The translations under genes and the position numbers were made by a program. Positions 24,185 to 31,746 of a stretch of 47,050 bases of DNA are shown here, piece after piece (position 1 is the stretch's first letter; each line of letters starts with the position of its first letter). The notes below the pieces were generated by a model that made no database searches, was not told the origin of the DNA, and saw only the letters and a program-made list of their open reading frames with translations. The stretch comes from a virus. The stretch covers positions 1 to 47,050 of IMG/VR virus record IMGVR_UViG_3300022200_000081; one strand, 5' to 3'.

Positions 24185-25570
24185 TTAGACCTTCAAACCA
24201 CCGAATTTAGAGGTCTTGTCAGGACGCTCACGAGTCCCAAATGTATTGATTGGTCCAGCGTCCTCCTCATGGATCAGGTCATCCTGAGCGGACTGCTCAG
24301 CGTCGTACAACCTCATCTTTGGACGGTCTATACCCACTACAAACTTTTTATTGGTATTTGGATCTCCATAACGATTCTTTAATTGTTTTACCAAAACCTG
24401 ATTTAATTGATTTAATTCATCATTAGAAATAATGGCAATCATAAAATCGGCAGTTGCAGGTAATCCAAATGATTCAGAAGTATCTTCCAAACCAATATCA
24501 GAATTGGTATATCCAGAACGAGTAGTCTGAGTCGCTGACCAAATTGGAACATTCTGCTCCACTGCCAATCCTCTTAATTCCTCGGCGATCGCTTTAATGT
24601 AGGAATAAGTATTAACCGATCCACCCATTTTCATTCTACTGGATGCACAAATATTGAGATAATCAATGTAGATAATATCTGGTTTAAATGACTTTTTGAG
24701 TTTAAGTTCATTAATCAAATGTCTAAAATGTCCCACGTTTGCAGCAGCTGTTGGATATTCTTTAACAATTAACTTGCCAGTGGTTTTATTGCGAATCCGA
24801 TCCATCTTTTTATCATAAGATGCTTTCGGCAATTCAGCCAATTCATCCAAACGAACATTCAACATATTGGCGTCAATACGCTCCGCAATCTTTTCTTCTG
24901 CCATTTCCAGAGTAATGTATAATACATTCTTTCCGTCTAGGAGATTTGCCGTTGCCATATGACACATCGCCAAAGATTTACCCACGCCTGTACCAGCAAG
25001 GATAATGTTCAGGGATTTCTTCGGAACCCCACCTTTGGTAATCTTGTTGAGATAATCAAGGTCAAACGGAATACGCTCTTCGACACGGTGGTAAAAATCA
25101 AATCGAGCATCGCTATTATCAAGAAGGTCATGCCCGACATTAGGATCAAAAGAAACAGCAAGGGCATCAGAAAGAAGCTGAGGAATCGCTCCTTTGTCCC
25201 TTTTCCCATCGCCATCGATGATCGAGATAGAGTCCATAATCGCATTGTAGATTGCCTTTTCTTGACAGAACTTTTCAGTTGTACTTACAAGCCAGTCTTT
25301 ATCGTCATGCTCTTCATCGGTCAATGTATTAACATACCGAGCAATGTCTTCAAACTGCTTGTCGTTTAGATTGGAGCGATTGTCAATCTCAATCGTCAAT
25401 GCCTCCCTTGATGGGAGAGCATTAAATTTGCCAATAAACTTGTCGAGTTCTTCGTAGATAACCTTCTCTGTGATGTCAGAGAAGTATTCAGGTTTTAGAT
25501 AAGGGAGTGTACGTCTTGCATAATCCTCAGAGTGCAGGAGATTCTTCAGTATCAGATGTTCCGTTCTCAT
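24185..25570 (-). CDS. 41: T4 gp41-like replicative DNA helicase (DnaB family)
   Basis: 461 residues. It unwinds duplex DNA at the fork and partners with gp61 primase. The DnaB-like N-terminal domain is followed by the RecA-like motor: Walker A A-G-T-G-V-G-K198-S-L, the L-E-M-A-E-E signature, Walker B I-I-Y-I-D-Y-L-N, and the motif-3-like W-S-A-T-Q-T-T-R. Length is close to T4 gp41 (475). The gene overlaps the previous one by 44 bases and lies in the T4-like order polymerase, UvsX, small gene, gp41. The C-terminus shows no extra domain. Confidence 0.96.
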   Translation of the reverse strand: MRTEHLILKNLLHSEDYARRTLPYLKPEYFSDITEKVIYEELDKFIGKFNALPSREALTIEIDNRSNLNDKQFEDIARYVNTLTDEEHDDKDWLVSTTEKFCQEKAIYNAIMDSISIIDGDGKRDKGAIPQLLSDALAVSFDPNVGHDLLDNSDARFDFYHRVEERIPFDLDYLNKITKGGVPKKSLNIILAGTGVGKSLAMCHMATANLLDGKNVLYITLEMAEEKIAERIDANMLNVRLDELAELPKASYDKKMDRIRNKTTGKLIVKEYPTAAANVGHFRHLINELKLKKSFKPDIIYIDYLNICASSRMKMGGSVNTYSYIKAIAEELRGLAVEQNVPIWSATQTTRSGYTNSDIGLEDTSESFGLPATADFMIAIISNDELNQLNQVLVKQLKNRYGDPNTNKKFVVGIDRPKMRLYDAEQSAQDDLIHEEDAGPINTFGTRERPDKTSKFGGLKV

Positions 25571-25847
25571 TCGCTTGTGCTTCCAATTGTTCTTGAATAA
25601 TATTGACTAGAATACCACCTAGGATACCCTTATCATTCTCTTCTGTCAAGTCACAATTATTTGGATTGTCAACAGTAATTGTATTGAATGTTAGCGTTGC
25701 GCTACCATCTTCATCAAGGTCTTCGCCAATCTTAACTACATCATATTGATAAACAAGACCAGCATATTCACCGTCTAGAATTTTAATGCACCAATGATCA
25801 TCGTGAAAACCATTGGGGTGTTCTACAACCTCAAACTTCGGAATCAT
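25527..25847 (-). CDS. Small acidic protein between uvsX and 41
   Basis: 106 residues, M-I-P-K-F-E-V-V-E onward, with F-H-D-D-H-W-C-I-K-I-L, G-L-V-Y-Q-Y-D-V-V-K and T-L-T-F-N-T-I-T-V. I recognise it as a small acidic family conserved beside uvsX in aquatic T4-like phages, with no known activity. A GAGGAGG site 6 bases before 25847 fixes the start. It overlaps both neighbours (17 bases with uvsX, 44 with 41), so it is translated together with recombination and helicase proteins and may assist them. Its Asp/Glu-rich tail (E-N-G-T-S-D-T-E-E-S) is likely disordered. Confidence 0.75.
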   Translation of the reverse strand: MIPKFEVVEHPNGFHDDHWCIKILDGEYAGLVYQYDVVKIGEDLDEDGSATLTFNTITVDNPNNCDLTEENDKGILGGILVNIIQEQLEAQANENGTSDTEESPAL

Positions 25848-26883
25848 CTTCAACCTCCTCTACTGGGCGTTCTTCATGTTGTCCATACTTATATTCCTTT
25901 GCCGCAGCAGCGTCAATTTGCTTTAACAACTCAGGTGTAAAATACTTTTCTGGTTCCTCGTTGATATTCTTACCAAATACCTTCGTACCATCAGGCAACT
26001 CATAACGAGTAGAAACCTTCTTGATAATATCATACTTCTCAGCAAGGTCAAGCAGACCATAGTAACGATCAAGTCCCTTATCATAGGACAACTTAATCTC
26101 AGACTTCTTACCTTCCTTCGTGAAGCGAGACTTATGCATGGTTGCCTTGATGATGTTACCAACAATCTCAGTGCCGTCTTTGTCTTTTTTCTTACCCAGC
26201 ATCACAATAGAGGATGCGGCATACTTCAGACCAGAGCCACCTGAGATTTCTTTGGTGGGGATATATGCTCCAACCACATCATAGACGTGGTTGGTTACGA
26301 GCAGCGGAACATTCGCCTTTGCCAATTTGAGAGACAGAACACGGAACGTGCCACGAAGCAACTGTGCCTTCGTCATATCACGTGCGTTCTTACCTGACTC
26401 GGTGTCCTCTAGTTCTTTTTGTGAGGACAACATACCGAGTGAGTCAAGCACCATCATCATCTTGGGCTTTTCCTTGTCGGTCGTCTCGATGTAGTTGGTA
26501 AGGATACGAGTTGCGCTCGTACGAAACTCTTCAATAGAAGTAGGTTCGGCAATCACCACACGGGATACATCAATCCCACGGTCTGCCATCATGTCTTTAG
26601 TGACTGCTGCTTCGGTGTCGAAGTAAATAACACCAGCATCCTTGTTCTGATCAAGGAACGTCTTCAGTACACTTAGAACAAAGAATGTTTTACCAGTCGC
26701 TGACTCACCAGCAAAAGCAGTAATCTTATTGTTTGGTACACCGCCATAGATGCTACCAGAGATCAACGCATTGAGTGCATAGGATCCAGTATCAATTGTT
26801 CCTGAGAACTCAGAGCTGTTGCCTCCTTCACTGAGGAGATTGGCGTTGTCAATGCCCTTCACCATATCTTTCAAAAAATTCAT
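25831..26883 (-). CDS. uvsX: UvsX recombinase (RecA family)
   Basis: 350 residues. It forms filaments on ssDNA and drives strand exchange and recombination-dependent replication. Walker A is G59-E-S-A-T-G-K65-T, Walker B is K-M-M-M-V-L-D-S-L-G, and the DNA-binding loop region has E-I-S-G-G-S-G-L-K-Y-A-A-S. Length and the acidic C-terminal tail (V-E-E-V-E-D-D-S-E-V) fit T4 UvsX. It is transcribed from its own sigma70-like promoter at 26907-26935 and has a G-G-A-G ribosome site. Confidence 0.97.
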   Translation of the reverse strand: MNFLKDMVKGIDNANLLSEGGNSSEFSGTIDTGSYALNALISGSIYGGVPNNKITAFAGESATGKTFFVLSVLKTFLDQNKDAGVIYFDTEAAVTKDMMADRGIDVSRVVIAEPTSIEEFRTSATRILTNYIETTDKEKPKMMMVLDSLGMLSSQKELEDTESGKNARDMTKAQLLRGTFRVLSLKLAKANVPLLVTNHVYDVVGAYIPTKEISGGSGLKYAASSIVMLGKKKDKDGTEIVGNIIKATMHKSRFTKEGKKSEIKLSYDKGLDRYYGLLDLAEKYDIIKKVSTRYELPDGTKVFGKNINEEPEKYFTPELLKQIDAAAAKEYKYGQHEERPVEEVEDDSEV

Positions 26884-26906
26884 AATTTACTCCATTAGAA
26901 AGCAAT

Positions 26907-26935
26907 ATTATACTAGGATCTATATACTTCGTCAA
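26907..26935 (-). promoter_or_regulatory. Sigma70-like promoter of uvsX
   Basis: TTGACG (26935-26930), 17 bases, TATAAT (26912-26907). It lies within the last codons of the upstream small gene. Confidence 0.85.
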
Positions 26936-27176
26936 GTTTATCGCTAAACAATTCAATTTTATCCATGCGGTTTGGCCAATAGATGTAATCCTTCTCTGGA
27001 TTCAAACGCAGGTTGTTTAACAGCGGTTGAAACATATTGTACAACTTGTCGATCTTATCGTGTAGGTGTTCAACATCAGTTGATGCTGATTCAGCTGCTG
27101 CTTTAGTTTGTCTTACAACTTCCAGCTCGTCTTCAGTGACAGCTGTAAAGCCAAAGTCAAAGTCGAAATCGCTCAT
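26913..27176 (-). CDS. Conserved small protein between DNA polymerase and uvsX
   Basis: 87 residues starting M-S-D-F-D-F-D-F-G-F-T-A-V. A central amphipathic helix (D-K-I-D-K-L-Y-N-M-F-Q-P-L-L-N-N-L) precedes a conserved P-E-K-D-Y-I-Y-W-P-N-R-M-D-K-I-E block. This family is common next to the polymerase or uvsX genes of aquatic T4-like phages; its function is not known to me. The start overlaps the polymerase B stop as ATGA. The Phe/Asp-rich N-terminus may be a docking tail for a replication protein. Confidence 0.78.
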   Translation of the reverse strand: MSDFDFDFGFTAVTEDELEVVRQTKAAAESASTDVEHLHDKIDKLYNMFQPLLNNLRLNPEKDYIYWPNRMDKIELFSDKLDEVYRS

Positions 27177-28291
27177 GAGAAAAATCCTTCTAGTGTGCTT
27201 CGTTTCTCTGGATTCCACCCAACACTGTTAAGAATAATCTTCAGAGGTTCAAGGAATGCCTTGTCAAACTGTAGATCGTAGTCAATGTAACTTTCTAGAC
27301 CGAAGTCTTTCGGCAAGGTAGAAAGAACACTAAGAACATTTTGCCTAACAGGATTTGGAGTCTGTAGATAACAGAATTTAATTTTCTCGCCATCTTTGAT
27401 ACGCTCATATCGCTTCTCCAACTTATGTTGTTTGAGCAGATGATTATAAAGTAATGCACCTCTGACATGAATCGGTGTTCCCTTTGGAATCTCCAACTCT
27501 TTACTGCCAGTGGTATATTTAGCCAGGTCTGAGATAGAGCGTGGGAACGCTACATCTTCAAATGGAAGTGTTCTAAACTTTTCACGGAACTCGGCAATAT
27601 AATCTTGTACTGTCTGCTCGTCTGAATTTACGATAAGTCCAATTGCTTTCTTCAACGCATCACGGCATACCGCTGGTGTTGATGACTTGACTGTTTCAAT
27701 ACCCATCATCTTCAGCTTCGGTTCCGCATAGCGGACACCTTCGTTGTCATATACATTTAGAATATAACGCTTCTTCGCAGTCCAGATGCCCTTGTTAGCG
27801 ATTGCTTCTCGCTTCATAAACATCTTCTGCGCATAGGCATTCATATTCTTAGCAAGGTCTTCATAACTCTGATCAATAAACGGTTCAATTTTCTGTCGAG
27901 CAACTGAGTCCAAGAATGACACGGTCTTAGCAACTTCTTGTACTCCACCTCTTTTTTCAAAAGACTTGTGTACCAACATGTCAAACCTAATGTACAACGA
28001 GTCTGTGTCTGACGCAATGACATAATCTTCTCCATCTGTTTTCAATAGATTATTTAGATATTCGTTCATCCGTCTCTCAATCCATCGAATAGACAGCTGA
28101 CCTGACAATGTAATGGCTTCTGCCTGACGCACATCAAAGAATCGAAAGTATTGATTCCCGAGTGCGCCATAGGCAGAGTTCAACTGAACCTTCTTTGCCA
28201 ACTGAAGGTTCTTGTACTTTGAGATGTCCTTCTGAAGTTGCACCTTTGCTTGTAGCAACTCCTGATGAGACATTTCGCTAACTGCTTTCAT
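27173..28291 (-). CDS. 43B: DNA polymerase gp43, C-terminal half (fingers base, palm, thumb)
   Basis: 372 residues that carry family B polymerase motif B (Q-L-A-K-K-V-Q-L-N-S-A-Y-G) and motif C (A-S-D-T-D-S-L-Y), followed by thumb sequence. The C-terminus K-R-S-T-L-E-G-F-F-S is at the position of the T4/RB69 sliding-clamp-binding tail. The N-terminal half is a separate gene at 29103-30536. I start it at ATG 28291, which overlaps the upstream stop as TGATG; the longer frame would need a TTG. The two halves together are 849 residues, in the range of complete relatives, and no motif is missing, so they probably assemble into one active enzyme. Confidence 0.93.
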   Translation of the reverse strand: MKAVSEMSHQELLQAKVQLQKDISKYKNLQLAKKVQLNSAYGALGNQYFRFFDVRQAEAITLSGQLSIRWIERRMNEYLNNLLKTDGEDYVIASDTDSLYIRFDMLVHKSFEKRGGVQEVAKTVSFLDSVARQKIEPFIDQSYEDLAKNMNAYAQKMFMKREAIANKGIWTAKKRYILNVYDNEGVRYAEPKLKMMGIETVKSSTPAVCRDALKKAIGLIVNSDEQTVQDYIAEFREKFRTLPFEDVAFPRSISDLAKYTTGSKELEIPKGTPIHVRGALLYNHLLKQHKLEKRYERIKDGEKIKFCYLQTPNPVRQNVLSVLSTLPKDFGLESYIDYDLQFDKAFLEPLKIILNSVGWNPEKRSTLEGFFS

Positions 28292-28557
28292 CAGGTAATC
28301 AGTCCGCTGGTTGCCTGACGCCAAGCACTAACGACTTGATCATTGGTTGGAGTGATCAAAACAACACCCATGAATTCAACGATCTTTGGAGCAGACTCAC
28401 CTGTGACACACACGCCATGAGCAAAACCCATTCCCTGTTCATTGTGTACTAGCATACGAGGATCTTCGAGCGTTACTGCATCCCCATCCTTGTGCTTCAA
28501 CTTACCGATAAACTCGCCAGCCACTGTAAGGACTGTCACAATATCACCAATTTCCAT
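28291..28557 (-). CDS. Sm-like small beta-barrel protein inserted in the split polymerase locus
   Basis: 88 residues, M-E-I-G-D-I-V-T-V onward. The pattern G-E-F-I-G-K-L-K...D-A-V-T-L-E-D-P-R-M-L-V resembles the Sm1 motif of LSm/Hfq folds (G-x-x-x-x-G-x-L ... V-x-L-x-x-P). The C-terminal part (I-V-E-F-M-G-V-V-L-I-T-P-T-N) could supply an Sm2-like strand. Related small proteins occur in T4-like phages without a known role. Its ATG lies inside the end of the oxygenase gene, and its stop overlaps the start of polymerase B as TGATG, so ribosomes can pass straight on to the polymerase half. Confidence 0.72.
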   Translation of the reverse strand: MEIGDIVTVLTVAGEFIGKLKHKDGDAVTLEDPRMLVHNEQGMGFAHGVCVTGESAPKIVEFMGVVLITPTNDQVVSAWRQATSGLIT

Positions 28558-29110
28558 GTTTTTCACCTATTTCCTTAGTTGTGTAATTTATATTCATAGC
28601 AATTCTAAAATCACTGTTAGTTGGTGTTGAACTGCTATGTAGAATATCGCCATCAAATAATACAAGACGATTCGGTTTTGGCGCAACAATTTCTTCCTTT
28701 CCATTGAGAAGAAATGTGGTTACACCATCATTTTTACCATCCCCTAAAATATAAAGCAAAGCTGTTTTGTGTGGGAAAACAAAATCAGTATGCATTGAGT
28801 GTTTTGTGTAAATAGGACGTGGGTGAATTAACCCCAATCGCATCCTTACCAAATAATTATAATTTAAATTATCTTCTTCATAATTTTGTAAGATTTGCGA
28901 AAATATTGCAGAACCCTTTGACACATATTCAATAGCAAATTCGCTATTGTATTGTTGCGCAAAATCTTTTGCTGTAAGAGCGTTGTACATAGAATAATAA
29001 TCATTTGTAGTTGTGGTTGTAAAAAACCAAGGAAACACTGGAGAAGTTACAAAATTTCTTAAATCATCAAACAATTCCACTGGTAATGCGTTATCTATTA
29101 CCCTAATCAT
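28544..29110 (-). CDS. 2OG-Fe(II) oxygenase inserted in the split polymerase locus
   Basis: 188 residues of the prolyl-hydroxylase-like 2OG-Fe(II) fold. The metal triad is H107-T-D109 in S-M-H-T-D-F and distal His158 in F-D-G-D-I-L-H; Arg169 in S-D-F-R-I-A-M-N is the likely 2OG anchor. The substrate is unknown. The ATG overlaps the polymerase A stop by 8 bases, so it is translated directly after the polymerase N-terminal half. It is not a homing endonuclease, the usual kind of gene interrupting gp43 in other T4 relatives. Confidence 0.85.
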   Translation of the reverse strand: MIRVIDNALPVELFDDLRNFVTSPVFPWFFTTTTTNDYYSMYNALTAKDFAQQYNSEFAIEYVSKGSAIFSQILQNYEEDNLNYNYLVRMRLGLIHPRPIYTKHSMHTDFVFPHKTALLYILGDGKNDGVTTFLLNGKEEIVAPKPNRLVLFDGDILHSSSTPTNSDFRIAMNINYTTKEIGEKHGNW

Positions 29111-30536
29111 TTTTCAATCTCCTATTAACTTCTTCCAACAATGCTTGCGACTCAAGCATCTTCTTCTTTGCGATCGCTCGATCATTATACATCTTATCCA
29201 TCATCTCAGGCAAGAAACCCTGCTTGTCACGACGGAAGAAATATCCATTCGCAGCCATACACATATTATCCCTAGAAACCTTTTTGCCGTCAAGTATTTC
29301 GTCAACGGTGATGTGTTCATATTCATCTTCAATGAATGTATCTGGGCTGATGTTGTACTGCATAATTAGGTGAGGATACAGACTGTTCAAGTCAAAAGAC
29401 ATAACCCACTCATGCATGCCCACCTGCGGTTCTTTTACATATGCACCAGCATACTGCGTATCTTTGCTCTTGTGTTCTTTTGGTGGCACTGCGATGTTAC
29501 GATCGTACAACCAATTATGTATAAGCACATCCCACATACGCACCTGAGTGAATACATCACCATAGTTGACCTTGGCATCATATGCGATAGCCAAAGCCAT
29601 GTCGATCAACTTCATCTTATCTTCGAGTTTGTTGACCAGATCCACGTCTTTGATGTTATAGTCAATAAACTTCTCATAGTCCAACTTGTACAGCTGGTGT
29701 AGCGTTTCCACTTCAGAGTAATCGAGTTTGTTCTCGCCCAGCTCAACATGAGCGATATGATCTAGTCGATATGATTCTTGCTGAGAGTATGTAAATTTTT
29801 TGTATAGCTCAAGATAGTCCAGCGTTGTCATACCAATCAACTCAATCTCAATCTGCTTACGATTGAATTGTTCATACTCACGCACATTGATCATACCAAC
29901 AGGTGATAGTTTCTTTGCTTCCTTCTCACTCAGAACACGAGTGATGCGATTATAGAGATACGGAATATCGAATCCCTGCACATTCCAGCCAGTGATAATA
30001 TCAGCATCCCAATGACGCCAGTGGCGCAAGAAGTTGATCAACAACTCACGCTCAGAAGTGCATTGAATGTAGGTTACGTCCTCAGACTTAGCAGTGTAGT
30101 CACCAACGCCGAAGGTGTAGAATGCGCCATCAATACTCGCCGTGATAGCAGTAACTGGCTGAGTGGCTTGCTGCGGATCTGGGAACCCATCCTCAGACCC
30201 AACTTCGATGTCAATGTTAACAACTTTAACAAACTCAGTGTCATAGTCCTGAGTGAAGTTCTGATGTACACAAACATAATCATACAGCGTAGAGCCGAAA
30301 ATTTTAAACCCATCAACATCAGAATAGTTGCGCACGAAGTCACGTGCTTCTTTGATCTCGCCAAATTGTAATGGCTCAAGGAACTGACCATCAATAGCTT
30401 GCCAGTCGGTCATTGTTTTGGCAGGAACCCATAGCGTGGGTTTGTATTCGATGCGATCGGTAAATCGTTCGCCATGATTGTAGCCACGCACGATAACATA
30501 GTTACCACGCATGAAGAAAGAGGTATAGAATTTCAC
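29103..30536 (-). CDS. 43A: DNA polymerase gp43, N-terminal half (exonuclease and palm start)
   Basis: 477 residues. It contains the proofreading exonuclease motifs I (V-N-I-D-I-E-V), II (N-V-Q-G-F-D-I-P-Y-L-Y) and III (Y-N-I-K-D-V-D-L) and polymerase motif A (S-F-D-L-N-S-L-Y-P). It ends just after M-M-D-K-M-Y-N-D-R-A-I-A-K-K-K-M, at the tip of the fingers domain, before motif B. I prefer the GTG at 30536 (V-K-F-Y-T-S) because relatives start there; the frame also has a TTG at 30572. The promoter at 30585-30614 serves it. No intein or split-intein residues are visible at the end. Confidence 0.93.
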   Translation of the reverse strand: MKFYTSFFMRGNYVIVRGYNHGERFTDRIEYKPTLWVPAKTMTDWQAIDGQFLEPLQFGEIKEARDFVRNYSDVDGFKIFGSTLYDYVCVHQNFTQDYDTEFVKVVNIDIEVGSEDGFPDPQQATQPVTAITASIDGAFYTFGVGDYTAKSEDVTYIQCTSERELLINFLRHWRHWDADIITGWNVQGFDIPYLYNRITRVLSEKEAKKLSPVGMINVREYEQFNRKQIEIELIGMTTLDYLELYKKFTYSQQESYRLDHIAHVELGENKLDYSEVETLHQLYKLDYEKFIDYNIKDVDLVNKLEDKMKLIDMALAIAYDAKVNYGDVFTQVRMWDVLIHNWLYDRNIAVPPKEHKSKDTQYAGAYVKEPQVGMHEWVMSFDLNSLYPHLIMQYNISPDTFIEDEYEHITVDEILDGKKVSRDNMCMAANGYFFRRDKQGFLPEMMDKMYNDRAIAKKKMLESQALLEEVNRRLKND

Positions 30537-30584
30537 CAGTGCCGCACCGTGTTCGCAATAATGAAGAAGCAAGTAACAAACATT

Positions 30585-30614
30585 ATTATAGTATAGATCG
30601 TCCTAAAAAGGCAA
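30585..30614 (-). promoter_or_regulatory. Sigma70-like promoter of the polymerase operon
   Basis: TTGCCT (30614-30609), 18 bases, TATAAT (30590-30585). The -35 lies in a short AGGCA/TGCCT stem that may also attenuate transcription from the right. Confidence 0.65.
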
Positions 30615-30694
30615 GCATAATCTGCCTCTTTTTTGTTCTCAGATACTTTTGTGCCGAGCGTCCGACACCAGACTTTCCACTTCATACATAATCC

Positions 30695-30720
30695 AAAAGG
30701 GGGACCGAAGTCCCCCTGGT
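30695..30720 (-). terminator. Terminator after hsp20
   Basis: A 7-bp GGGGGAC/GTCCCCC stem with a TTCG loop and four T, beginning four bases after the hsp20 stop. Confidence 0.85.
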
Positions 30721-30723
30721 TTG

Positions 30724-31161
30724 TTAGAGGATCTCAATGAGTTTCGGCTTCATTTCCTCAGGAACATGATGCTCAAGAGTGATCACCAACATACCGTTGA
30801 TAATCGAAGCACCCTTGATCTCTACATGATCCGCTACTGTGAACACACGAGTGAACGGACGCTTTGCGATACCACGATAAACATACTCAGTTACATCATC
30901 ATCAGGTGCGCCAACATCACCTCTTACAGTAATCTTATCGCCATCTTGTTCGATAGTCAACTGTTCACGACTGAATCCTGCAACGGCAATTTCAATCGCA
31001 TAGTGATTATCGCCTTCTTTGACGATGTTGTATGGAGGGTATTTTGTTGAGCGTTCAACTTCTTCAGTTACATTGAAGAGACGATCCATCAATTTGTCGT
31101 GACCGACCATGAAGTTTGAGAGCGGACCGAAGTTGATACCACCAATAAGTTGGTTTGTCAT
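30724..31161 (-). CDS. hsp20: Small heat-shock protein (Hsp20/IbpA family)
   Basis: 145 residues. The alpha-crystallin domain spans about 40-140: Y-P-P-Y-N-I-V at its start, then Y-A-I-E-I-A-V-A-G-F, Y-R-G-I-A-K-R-P-F-T-R-V-F and the closing N-G-M-L-V-I-T-L. The C-terminal K-P-K-L-I-E-I-L carries the I-x-I-type oligomerisation motif. Such genes are common in aquatic T4-like phages, where they are thought to help fold late virion proteins. A good AAGGAG site precedes the ATG and a strong terminator follows. Upstream lie the tRNA and tmRNA genes on the same strand. Confidence 0.96.
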   Translation of the reverse strand: MTNQLIGGINFGPLSNFMVGHDKLMDRLFNVTEEVERSTKYPPYNIVKEGDNHYAIEIAVAGFSREQLTIEQDGDKITVRGDVGAPDDDVTEYVYRGIAKRPFTRVFTVADHVEIKGASIINGMLVITLEHHVPEEMKPKLIEIL

Positions 31162-31216
31162 AAGTTTCTCCTTTTCAGCGAGTTACAATAAAATGCTTCC
31201 TTTCGGCAAGCAAGAG

Positions 31217-31249
31217 TGGTGGTTGTTTTAATACAAGGAACAACCACCA
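31217..31249 (-). other. Stem-loop between the tRNA and hsp20
   Basis: A 10-bp stem, TGGTGGTTGT/ACAACCACCA, with a 13-base loop. There is no T-run on the minus strand. It may be an RNA processing site or a pause/stability element. The rest of the gap 31162-31299 shows no gene. Confidence 0.5.
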
Positions 31250-31299
31250 AATCCTCGTTTTTTGAATGATAACGTCTCCGACCGTCACCATTCTAAAAT

Positions 31300-31373
31300 T
31301 GGCTGCCCAGCTTGGGATCGAACCAAGATTTCCTGACTCGGAATCAGGCGTCCTGCCACTAGACGAATAGGCA
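31300..31373 (-). tRNA. tRNA-Arg (anticodon CCG)
   Basis: A 74-base cloverleaf: acceptor TGCCTAT, D-arm GTCT-AGTGGCA-GGAC, anticodon arm CCTGA-TTCCGAG-TCAGG, T-arm CTTGG-TTCGATC-CCAAG, and encoded GCCA end. The anticodon loop gives CCG, which reads the CGG arginine codon. The first acceptor pair is U-A and the seventh position is a T/C mismatch. It lies between the tmRNA and hsp20 on the same strand and probably matures from the same transcript. CGG is a rare codon in this AT-rich phage. Confidence 0.93.
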
Positions 31374-31474
31374 AAGAACACTAAACAAACTAATGTATGG
31401 TCCTTTGCCGTGTAGTAACTAGCCCAACTGCATCGTTTTGATACACCTGCACTAGCATTGTACACATACATTTT

Positions 31475-31746
31475 TTGTGGTAGTCCTTTGGGTTATAAGG
31501 AAGAACTACCAAAACCCCATCAGGTTTGCTCAATTAAGCAGCAAGTGCCTGAGTGTAGCTGTCATCGTTTGCAGTTACTTTAGTTTTGTTCTGTTTTGCG
31601 TCAGTACTGGACGATTCTCCACGCTTCTACTCAGATGATTGTCGAACCTGTTCATCCCCCCAAAGGATACTATCTGCTAATACCCTTTGGTGGAGATGTC
31701 GGCATCGCAGCCGAGTCCAACCACCGTTTCGTTGCGCTTCAACGAA
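31475..31746 (-). ncRNA. ssrA: Circularly permuted two-piece tmRNA
   Basis: Gene order is acceptor piece (about 31746-31688, ending CATCTCC-A-CCA), a 28-base intervening hairpin (31687-31660), then the coding piece starting GGGGATG at 31659. GGGGATG pairs with CATCTCC to form a 7-bp acceptor stem. CAATCATC in the coding piece pairs with GGTGGTTG in the acceptor piece as helix P2 (8 bp, two G-U). The T-arm is TCGGC/GCCGA with a 6-base loop. The D-arm region reads AACAGGTTCGACA. The tag frame is 31572-31534: ANDDSYTQALAA, then TAA. The 3' end after the last pseudoknot region is approximate. tmRNA rescues stalled ribosomes and tags the peptide; here it may serve phage translation or compete with the host system. 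Confidence 0.9.

Noticed and set aside
28291-29103. Split intein joining the two DNA polymerase halves
   Set aside because: The end of half A (R-R-L-K-N-D) and start of half B (M-K-A-V-S-E) have no intein blocks, no terminal Asn-Cys/Ser junction and no Cys/Ser/Thr +1 residue; the intervening genes are an oxygenase and an Sm-like protein.
31175-31471. 98-residue minus-strand reading frame
   Set aside because: It runs through the tRNA-Arg gene and the end of the tmRNA region, has no ribosome site and an odd composition.
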